From: CAKRJP01 sp963634745
GTDB taxonomy: Bacteria > Bacillota > Clostridia > Lachnospirales > Lachnospiraceae
Reading direction: 5' to 3'
NCBI GenBank assembly: GCA_963634745.1
Contig: CAVHCX010000005.1
Location: forward strand, 1-64,000
Length of the DNA stretch: 64,000 nt
The translations under genes and the position numbers were made by a program. Of the stretch, positions 17,357-24,783 are shown piece after piece; the stretch's first letter is position 1; each line of letters starts with the position of its first letter. Under the pieces are notes generated by a model. The model searched no databases, was not told the origin of the DNA, and saw nothing but the letters and a program-made list of their open reading frames with translations.

Positions 17357-18952
17357 ATGAGAAATGTAGAAGAAAGGATTGCCGCTGGTAAGGCAATCTT
17401 AGGAATTGAATTTGGTTCAACAAGAATTAAGGCCGTGCTGATCGATGAGGACCACAAGCCCTTAGCAAGTGGAGATTATGTTTGGGAAAATCGCTTGGAG
17501 GATGGTTTTTGGACCTACCATGAAGATGAAATCTGGACGGGTCTTAAGGCGGCTTATGCCAATCTAAAAAAAGATGTGGCAGACAAATATGGCCTTAAAT
17601 TGACAAGGTTTGCGGCCATGGGTTTTAGTGCCATGATGCATGGATATTTGGCCTTTGATGAGAAGGGAAACTTATTGGTCCCATTTAGGACCTGGAGAAA
17701 TGCGAGGACCGGTCAGGCCGCAAAAGAGTTAAGCAGCCTCTTTGCATATAATATTCCGGAGCGATGGAGCATTGCGCATCTTTACCAGGCGATCTTAAAT
17801 GGAGAAGAACATGTAAAGAATGTGGCCTATATTACGACATTGGCTGGCTACGTTCACTGGCGTTTGACAGGGGAAAAGGTCCTGGGGATTGGGGATGCGT
17901 CGGGTATGTTTCCCATTGATCCAAAGACCAAGCAGTATGATGAGGCTATGATCCATAAGTTTGAAGATCTGATTGCCCCTTGTCAGTTTTCGTGGCAATT
18001 AAAAGAAATTTTGCCGCAGATCCGCCTGGCCGGAGAGGCTGCCGGAACTTTGAGTGCAGAGGGAGTTCGCTTGTTGGATGCAAGCGGAGACTTGGAAGCG
18101 GGAATCCCTCTGGCAGCACCGGAGGGAGATGCAGGAACCGGTATGGTGGCCACCAACAGCGTGAAACAGCGAACCGGCAATGTCTCCGCCGGAACCTCTG
18201 TATTTGCCATGGTTGTTCTGGACCGAGAACTAAAAAAATATTATCCCCAGATTGATATGGTAACAACACCGGACGGAAGTCTGGTAGCTATGGTACATGC
18301 CAACAATTGCACCAGTGACCTAAATGCATGGGTTTCCCTGTGCGGTGAGCTCCTGGCTTGCTTTGGCGTAAAAGTGTCAGGCGAGGACTTGTATGGCAAG
18401 CTTTATCGCAAGTCCCTGGAAGGAGACGCAGACTGTGGAGGTCTTCTCTCCTACGGCTTTTTATCCGGGGAAAATATTATGGATTGCCTTGAGGGGCGTC
18501 CTATGTTTGTGCGCAGTCCGGAAAGCAAGTTTAGCCTGGCGAATTTTATGCGGTCCCACCTGTATGCAAGCTTTGCTTCCTTGAAGATCGGAATGGACTT
18601 ACTCTTGCAGGAAGAAAAGATTTCTCTTGATGCCATCTATGGCCATGGAGGAATATTTAAAACCCAGGGCGTTGCCCAAAATTACCTGGCGGCCGCTCTG
18701 AACACGCCGGTATCGGTAATGGAGACCGCAGGGGAGGGCGGCCCCTGGGGCATGGCCCTTCTGGCGGCTTATTTAGTTAAGAAGCAACCGGGAGAAACTT
18801 TGGCAGACTATCTGGGAAAGAGGGTTTTTGCAGATGCTCTTAGTATATCGGTTGATCCGGATCCAAAAGATGTAGAAGGCTTTCATATTTATGCCAAGCG
18901 CTTTAAGGATGCCATTGGCATAGAGCAGCTTGCCGCAAAAGAAATTATCTAG
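17357..18952 (+). CDS. FGGY-family carbohydrate kinase
   Basis: A sugar kinase of about 532 residues in the xylulokinase/ribulokinase superfamily, phosphorylating a pentulose or related sugar with ATP. The N-terminal actin-like domain begins GIEFGSTRIKAVLID with the phosphate-binding loop; the C-terminal half has the second ATP site (TGNVSAGTSVFAM and GEGGPWGMALLAAY). A GTG at 17351 could also start it, but the AGAGGTG ribosome site fits ATG 17357. Its 3' end overlaps the convergent MATE gene by 8 bp and there is no terminator between them. The sugar cannot be named from sequence alone, and no isomerase or epimerase lies next to it. Confidence 0.85.
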   Translation: MRNVEERIAAGKAILGIEFGSTRIKAVLIDEDHKPLASGDYVWENRLEDGFWTYHEDEIWTGLKAAYANLKKDVADKYGLKLTRFAAMGFSAMMHGYLAFDEKGNLLVPFRTWRNARTGQAAKELSSLFAYNIPERWSIAHLYQAILNGEEHVKNVAYITTLAGYVHWRLTGEKVLGIGDASGMFPIDPKTKQYDEAMIHKFEDLIAPCQFSWQLKEILPQIRLAGEAAGTLSAEGVRLLDASGDLEAGIPLAAPEGDAGTGMVATNSVKQRTGNVSAGTSVFAMVVLDRELKKYYPQIDMVTTPDGSLVAMVHANNCTSDLNAWVSLCGELLACFGVKVSGEDLYGKLYRKSLEGDADCGGLLSYGFLSGENIMDCLEGRPMFVRSPESKFSLANFMRSHLYASFASLKIGMDLLLQEEKISLDAIYGHGGIFKTQGVAQNYLAAALNTPVSVMETAGEGGPWGMALLAAYLVKKQPGETLADYLGKRVFADALSISVDPDPKDVEGFHIYAKRFKDAIGIEQLAAKEII

Positions 18953-20288
18953 TCTTTTCTTGCGCGCCTATCCAAAAGAAGCCCAAATTAACCAGGAGGA
19001 TGGTCACGCACCAGGAAAGAGGAAAGGCGTGATAGAGGACAGGCAGCCTATGATAGGCAGGGAAAACAGTGCAGATCCAAAGGATCCTAAAGGCGCAGGT
19101 TCCGACCATGGTGCTGATGGCAGGGTAGAGAGCGTGGCCACTTCCCCGAAGGGCACCTGCCGGTATCTCATAAAGATTGCAGATGGGTTCGAAGGCAAGG
19201 ATGCACATGATTCGAGTAATCGCACATTCTATAACTGCCTGGTCCGGGCTGAAGAGACCGGCGAAAAAACTGCGAAATATAAGAATGCTATAAATAGGAA
19301 TGGAACTTAAAATAGTTGAGAGTAAGAGGCATTGCCATAAAATCTTTTTGCATCGGTCTCTTTGACCGGCGGCATGGTTTTGACCGGTGAAGGTGGTCGC
19401 GGTCTGGCCAAAGGCAGTGATAATATAATAAGTAAAATATTCGAAATTCATAGCAACAGTGCTGCCGGCAATGGCCGTGGCACCAAAGCTATTGACCGAA
19501 GCTTGAACAAAAATATTAGCAAAACAAAATACAGCGCCTTGAATGGCAGAGGGCAGTCCCACTTTTAAAATTTCTAAGGAAATTTGAGAAGAAAAAAGGG
19601 GCTGCTCATTTTTATGGGAAATTTCATTTTCCTTAAAAAGTCGCTTTAGGACAATGAAAGCTGCCAGCATGTTTGAAAGATCTGTTGCAATAGAAACACC
19701 TGCAACCCCCATACGGAATACGACTACAAAAAAGAGATTGAGCCCTACATTGACAAGGCCTGAAAATACCAGGGCCATAAAGGGATAGCGGCTGTCTCCC
19801 CGGGCTCGAAGGATAGCGGACCCAAAATCATAGAGTAAAAGGAAGGGATATCCAAGGAGATAAATTCGAAGATAAAGGCTTGCATCCGCCAGGATGATTT
19901 CAGGGGCATGGATAAAGCGAAGAAGGGGGCTTGCAATGACTTGCCCAAGGGCCAGGCCAAAAAATCCTATGAGGATTGCTAAAAGCAAGCTGTTTGTGAT
20001 CACCCTTGAAAGATCCCCTTGATTTCCCCCGCCGATGAATTTGGCAACCAATACATTTGCTCCGATAGATAGGCCGGAGGATACCGTGACAATCAGTGCA
20101 ACGATTTCTGTGTTGGTGCCTACTGCGGCCAGGGCATTTTGATTTCCAAAATAGCCTACAACCGCAGTGTCAGCGGCATTAAATAGTTGTTGAAGCATGC
20201 TGCTTAGGGCAATGGGGAGGGTGAATAGCAATAATTTTTTGGTCAGTGGACCGTGGAGCATATCAATATTTGAAGATTTTAATTTCAT
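18945..20288 (-). CDS. MATE-family multidrug or metabolite exporter
   Basis: A 447-residue, 12-helix membrane antiporter of the multidrug and toxic compound extrusion family. The two halves each carry the family's typical pattern, such as PIALSSMLQQLFNAADTAVVG near the start and GLPSAIQGAVFCFANIFVQASVNSFG in the middle. A strong AGGAGGTG ribosome site precedes the ATG. Convergent with the FGGY kinase (8-bp overlap) and divergent from the SbcD-like gene. Substrate unknown. Confidence 0.92.
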   Translation of the reverse strand: MKLKSSNIDMLHGPLTKKLLLFTLPIALSSMLQQLFNAADTAVVGYFGNQNALAAVGTNTEIVALIVTVSSGLSIGANVLVAKFIGGGNQGDLSRVITNSLLLAILIGFFGLALGQVIASPLLRFIHAPEIILADASLYLRIYLLGYPFLLLYDFGSAILRARGDSRYPFMALVFSGLVNVGLNLFFVVVFRMGVAGVSIATDLSNMLAAFIVLKRLFKENEISHKNEQPLFSSQISLEILKVGLPSAIQGAVFCFANIFVQASVNSFGATAIAGSTVAMNFEYFTYYIITAFGQTATTFTGQNHAAGQRDRCKKILWQCLLLSTILSSIPIYSILIFRSFFAGLFSPDQAVIECAITRIMCILAFEPICNLYEIPAGALRGSGHALYPAISTMVGTCAFRILWICTVFPAYHRLPVLYHAFPLSWCVTILLVNLGFFWIGAQEKTR

Positions 20289-20367
20289 GAGGGCACCTCC
20301 TATGTATTTTTGAATTATTGTAAGGCTAGAAAAGAAATATAAAAAGCGAATATTATTAATGAATGGT

Positions 20368-20385
20368 ATCGAAAAAAGGAATGGA
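20368..20385 (+). repeat. 18-bp repeated motif, copy 2
   Basis: Exact copy of the motif at 16381-16398. Here the ATG inside it would open only a 9-codon frame (MDKNFISIL then stop) upstream of the SbcD-like gene. It may be a leader peptide, the stump of a lost gene, or chance. Confidence 0.6.
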
Positions 20386-20465
20386 CAAAAATTTTATTTC
20401 AATTTTATGACTTCTGTTATATCATGGAAGTATAGTTGCAAAATATAAATAGACAGGATTAAATT

Positions 20466-21563
20466 ATGAAAATAATACATTGTGCAGATATTCATTTGGG
20501 GTCATCTCTGACTGCAAATTTTGATGCAAAAAAAGCTAAGGAACGAAATGGCGAGCTTTTTACAAGCTTTACAAACATGTTTTCCTACGCACAGGCCCAT
20601 TCCATAGCTGCCATAGCCATCGCAGGAGACCTTTTTGACAGAGATCAGGGAATTAAGACCCTAAAAAATCACGTCTTAAATCTGATGGAAACTTATCCGC
20701 AGATTTCTGTTTATTATCTAAAGGGAAATCATGATGGAAACAGTGGATTTGAGAGGCTTCCGGAGAATTTACATATGTTTGCGGAAGCGGAATGGACCTC
20801 CTATTTGCTACCGGAAAGTAAGAAGATTAAAATTACGGGTGTGGAGCTTACTAAGAATAATAAAAGTTATATCTATGATACTTTGAATCTTAGCAGCGAT
20901 GATTTTAATATTGTATTGCTGCACGGTCAGGAGTCTACCAGCGACGGAAAGAATGACGCGGAGATCATTAATCTGAATTCTTTAAAGGGGGAAAATATTG
21001 ACTATCTGGCCCTGGGACATATTCATGCTTATAAAGAAGCGAGGCTGGATCAAAGAGGATGCTATTGTTATAGCGGATGCCTAGAAGGACGAGGGTTTGA
21101 TGAGCCGGGAGTCCATGGTTTTGTAGTTCTTGATATTGATGAAGAAAGACATGAGATTACAAGAACCTTTGTGCCCGCTGCCAAGCGAAGGATCTATCAC
21201 GAGGAGGTAGACATTTCTGACGCAGAAGATACGATTTCGGCTATGAAGCTCATAGAGAAATTTCTGCGAGACCTGGACTGTCAGGAAGGCAGTATTGTAG
21301 AACTTATTTTGACAGGGGATATCGATCTGGACGTAGATATCGACGAGGAACTGATTAGGTCCCATTTTAAAGATGATTTTTATTTGTTTAAGCTGAGGAG
21401 CAAGTATACCCTTAAGATTGATTACAAGAGTTTTAATAAAGACCAATCCCTGAAGGGGGAATTTGTAAGGTCTGTAAAAAATGATGATTCTTTGACAGAG
21501 GAGGAGAAGGAAAAAATCATAAAATATGGATTAGATGCATTGATGGGAAAGGAGCTTGTCTAA
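20466..21563 (+). CDS. SbcD/YhaO-like DNA repair exonuclease
   Basis: A 365-residue calcineurin-type metallophosphoesterase. The five metal-binding motifs of the Mre11/SbcD group are visible: ADIHLGS (7-13), GDLFDR (about 57), GNHDG (about 86), LLHG (about 155) and GHIHAY (about 183). With the ATPase that follows it should form a nuclease-ATPase complex that processes DNA ends, as YhaO-YhaN is thought to in Bacillus. The two genes abut exactly (stop then ATG), which signals co-translation. The C-terminal 120 residues are the variable capping region. Confidence 0.88.
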   Translation: MKIIHCADIHLGSSLTANFDAKKAKERNGELFTSFTNMFSYAQAHSIAAIAIAGDLFDRDQGIKTLKNHVLNLMETYPQISVYYLKGNHDGNSGFERLPENLHMFAEAEWTSYLLPESKKIKITGVELTKNNKSYIYDTLNLSSDDFNIVLLHGQESTSDGKNDAEIINLNSLKGENIDYLALGHIHAYKEARLDQRGCYCYSGCLEGRGFDEPGVHGFVVLDIDEERHEITRTFVPAAKRRIYHEEVDISDAEDTISAMKLIEKFLRDLDCQEGSIVELILTGDIDLDVDIDEELIRSHFKDDFYLFKLRSKYTLKIDYKSFNKDQSLKGEFVRSVKNDDSLTEEEKEKIIKYGLDALMGKELV

Positions 21564-23870
21564 ATGAAGTTGATACATTTACATATTGAGAATTTCGGGA
21601 TCCTATCTGATTACGATTATAGATTCGAGGAAGGCCTCAATGTGATAAAGAAAGAGAATGGCTTTGGAAAAACAAGCCTTGGTGCATTTATTAAAGTCAT
21701 GTTTTATGGTTTCGAAAACGAAGGAAAAGCAAAGGCTAAAAGAGAGCGGCTTAAGTATTTGCCCTGGCAGGGCGGCATATATGGCGGAAGCCTTCAGTTT
21801 GAACATGGGGGCAAGGAATACAAGCTGACCCGAAGTTTTGGGGAGGATAAAAAGAAGGATAGCTTTGAACTCACCGATGCCCTTACAAAATTGGAATCCC
21901 AGGATTTTGATTCAGAAACGATTGGAGAGACCATTTTTGACATCAACGGAGAATCCTTTGCCAGAACCCTCTTTATTTCCCAGAATGAATATAACCATAC
22001 TTCTTTTACGGACATCGATGCAAAAATCGGAAATCTGGTGGAAGCTGCCGATGATCTGGGGAGTCATGACCAGGCCATGAAGCAGTTGGAAAAGCAAAAG
22101 GATGAGATCGGAACTTATAGAAGAGGAGCTTTAAAAGAAATCAAACTGGAATTGGATGATTTAAAGAATAAGCTTTTGGGAAAAACCGGAATTGAAAATG
22201 CCATGAGGGATACAGAAGCAGAGATTCATGCTTGTGACCAAAGCATTTTAAAGAAGAAGGAAGAGGCTGCGTCTATCCAGGAGCAGATGGGTCAGGTCGC
22301 TAAGATACAGGATCGTCACAAAAATCAGAAAGCTTATGAGACCTTGCTGGCCTCTTATAAAGATAGTAAGGAAAAGTATTTACAGGAAAGAAGCTTCTTT
22401 CCCGGAGAAGTTCCGGATGCGGGGGAAGTGTCTCTAGCCATGGAGGAAGCCAGGAAATTAAAATCCCTCTATACTAAGATGGAGGATAATTTGCTTTCCG
22501 AGAGCCAGGCCAAGACCCTTAATAAATTAGAAGAAAAATATAAGGACCTTGATTTTGGGGAGGAGGACCTAGGGCAGGTTCGAAAGTTTCAGGATGTCTG
22601 GTCTGGGGAGCGAGAAGAGCTAAAAGATCGGATCCGGCAGAGAAGTTTGTCAAATGCAGAAGCGGACCAGTCTCTTGACGCTAAGAAAAAGTCCCTTTTG
22701 ATCGGAATTATATTTTTTGCCCTGGGGATTTCCTGGTGGATCGCCCTTCCAAATATGAAAATCTTTGGAGTGGCCTTCCTTGTTCTTGGAATAGGAGGAA
22801 TCGTATCCGGAAAATATAAGAGCGATTGCAATTTAAAGGAAAGCAAGAAGCAGGCAGCTGATGCCAATCTAAAAGATGAGGAACGCCTTTCTTATATGGA
22901 GAAAGAGGTAAGAGACTTTCTGGCCAAATACCATTCCTCCTACAGTGAGGCTAATGTCCTTTTGGATTTAAATAAGATCATCGAAGATTTTAAGACCCTG
23001 GAATCCTATAGGGATACCAAAAATGTTTATGAGCAGGCAAGAAGCCAATATGAAGTTACAATGAAAAAGATCGCCGCCTTCTTGGAAGGCTACGGATTTC
23101 CTTTTTCCAAAGACCTAGAAGGAGAGCTTGATGAAATTAAGGAGCATTTATCTTCCTGTCAAATACATGAAGCAATCTATATAACAAATAAGACGAAAAA
23201 AGAAAATTTTGAAAGAGACAATGAAGAGTATAAGGAATTTTTAGCTCCTGCAAGGGAACTTGAGGAAGATGCCTTGGGCAAATTGACCCGGGAGAATAAA
23301 AGACTATCGGATGAAATTGCCGGATTAGAAAAACAGAGAATGATTCTGGATCAGAAGCTAAATGATCTCAATGATAACTATAATGAAATCTGTGAATGCG
23401 AAGAGAGGATGCTGGTCTTAAAAGAAAGAAAAGCTGCTTATACGGAGAAGAAAAAGATCCTGGAAAAAGCAATGGAGCATTTGGAAATCGCTAAGAATAA
23501 CTTAAATGCCAAATATGCAGCGCCTATAGAGGGGGCTTTAAAAGACTATTTTGCACACTTGGCTGAGGACTCTGATATAGTGATAGATATAGACGCCAAA
23601 AGGCAGGTCCTTATCAAAGAAAAGGGTGCAAGTCGCCCGCAGGAAAGCATGAGTTCCGGCTATAGGGACTTGATCGATTTATGCTATCGTTTTGCCTTGG
23701 CAAAGGCCATGTATCCGGAGGGGCATGTCCTTTTGATTTTGGATGATCCTTTCAGCAATCTGGATGAGGAGAAATTACAAAAAGGCTTGAGCCTGATCCG
23801 ACAGCTTGGTGAGGTCAATCAGGTCTTGTATTTTACTTGCCATAATAGCAGAAGCATTCAGGAAAAATAA
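21564..23870 (+). CDS. YhaN-like AAA/SMC-type ATPase with membrane hairpin
   Basis: A 768-residue SMC/Rad50-like ATPase. The N-terminal Walker A is degenerate but recognisable (KENGFGKTSLGAFI, about 29-42), the Q-loop lies in ISQNEYNH, two long coiled-coil arms fill the middle, and the C-terminal half has the signature SSGYRDLIDLCYRFALA and Walker B VLLILDDPFSNLDEE. At about residues 376-416, at the tip of the coiled coil where Rad50 has a zinc hook, there are two hydrophobic helices separated by a short turn. The ATPase should therefore be tethered to the membrane. Partner is the nuclease just upstream. AAGGAG ribosome site inside the upstream gene. Confidence 0.85.
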   Translation: MKLIHLHIENFGILSDYDYRFEEGLNVIKKENGFGKTSLGAFIKVMFYGFENEGKAKAKRERLKYLPWQGGIYGGSLQFEHGGKEYKLTRSFGEDKKKDSFELTDALTKLESQDFDSETIGETIFDINGESFARTLFISQNEYNHTSFTDIDAKIGNLVEAADDLGSHDQAMKQLEKQKDEIGTYRRGALKEIKLELDDLKNKLLGKTGIENAMRDTEAEIHACDQSILKKKEEAASIQEQMGQVAKIQDRHKNQKAYETLLASYKDSKEKYLQERSFFPGEVPDAGEVSLAMEEARKLKSLYTKMEDNLLSESQAKTLNKLEEKYKDLDFGEEDLGQVRKFQDVWSGEREELKDRIRQRSLSNAEADQSLDAKKKSLLIGIIFFALGISWWIALPNMKIFGVAFLVLGIGGIVSGKYKSDCNLKESKKQAADANLKDEERLSYMEKEVRDFLAKYHSSYSEANVLLDLNKIIEDFKTLESYRDTKNVYEQARSQYEVTMKKIAAFLEGYGFPFSKDLEGELDEIKEHLSSCQIHEAIYITNKTKKENFERDNEEYKEFLAPARELEEDALGKLTRENKRLSDEIAGLEKQRMILDQKLNDLNDNYNEICECEERMLVLKERKAAYTEKKKILEKAMEHLEIAKNNLNAKYAAPIEGALKDYFAHLAEDSDIVIDIDAKRQVLIKEKGASRPQESMSSGYRDLIDLCYRFALAKAMYPEGHVLLILDDPFSNLDEEKLQKGLSLIRQLGEVNQVLYFTCHNSRSIQEK

Positions 23871-23937
23871 ACTAGCAGAAATTTTAGCCGCAGCAGGAAG
23901 TGACTTCGTATAAGAAAGCAGGAAGGACGAAAAGAGA

Positions 23938-24765
23938 ATGAAAATCGTGGATTTGAATAAGGAAAACTTGATGGAATGGGCAGGAGCAATTCCAGAAGAA
24001 GTATTTGTAGAATTGATGATAGGAAATCCTCGTTATTATGCGGCCGGCGTCATATTTATGGATCAGACGGCAGGAGCTGTATGTTGGGAGGAAAATCAAT
24101 TCGCTTGGAAGCTTCAAAGCATCTATGTTTTTCCGGAATATCGAAGATTGGGACTGGGAAGTGAGTTGATAGATTACCTGGTTGGGCGAATGGAAGTAAA
24201 GGATTGTAAGAAGTTGGTAGTGAATTACCAAAATGAAGGTGAAAGAGTTTCACTGCAGCCCTTCTTGACTTACTGTGATTTTGAAATGGATAATCTTAAA
24301 ATGAATCTTGGACGGACCGATCTGGCGACGATAAACGAACGATTGAAGCCCTTTAAATTAGCCAAAAAACTTGGAAGCTATTCCAGGATCAGTGACTTGC
24401 AAGGAATCGAAAAACTGATCTGTGAGCGATGGCTGGTCAAAAAATTAGGAGAACATGTGGAAACATATGGTGGAAGTAAACCCTTTAGTTACGTGATTAT
24501 AGATAAAATGAAGATAGCCGGCATACTTCTCCTAAGAGAAAAAGAAGGAATTATTAGTTTAGATTATTTCAAGATAAAAGAAAATTCGGTGATGAGGGCC
24601 TTGCCCTTGCTGGCAGTGGCCTTGGAAGACTTAAATAAACAATATTCTATGGATACCGAAGTGGATATGGTACTTACCAATAATCAGGCAGTGAAATTAT
24701 ATTTACGGATTGCCGGTGTAGATATCGAAAAAACAAAGGAGTGTATAGGAGAATTATACAGATAA
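23938..24765 (+). CDS. GNAT-family N-acetyltransferase
   Basis: A 275-residue protein with the acetyl-CoA-binding pattern of GNAT enzymes in its first half (LQSIYVFPEYRRLGLGSELIDYL, about 58-80, the R-x-x-G-x-G loop). The second half looks like another, degenerate GNAT-like fold, giving a double-length protein. It follows the YhaN-like gene by 67 bp and precedes the calpain-like protease by 18 bp, both with good ribosome sites, so it is likely co-transcribed with the protease. The acceptor substrate is unknown; it could modify the neighbouring protease, but nothing shows it. Confidence 0.8.
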   Translation: MKIVDLNKENLMEWAGAIPEEVFVELMIGNPRYYAAGVIFMDQTAGAVCWEENQFAWKLQSIYVFPEYRRLGLGSELIDYLVGRMEVKDCKKLVVNYQNEGERVSLQPFLTYCDFEMDNLKMNLGRTDLATINERLKPFKLAKKLGSYSRISDLQGIEKLICERWLVKKLGEHVETYGGSKPFSYVIIDKMKIAGILLLREKEGIISLDYFKIKENSVMRALPLLAVALEDLNKQYSMDTEVDMVLTNNQAVKLYLRIAGVDIEKTKECIGELYR

Positions 24766-24783
24766 TAAGGAGAAAAAGACAAA

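Noticed and set aside
18930..19568. Plus-strand open frames over the MATE gene
   Set aside because: They lie antisense to a clear membrane exporter, lack ribosome sites and give no recognisable protein.
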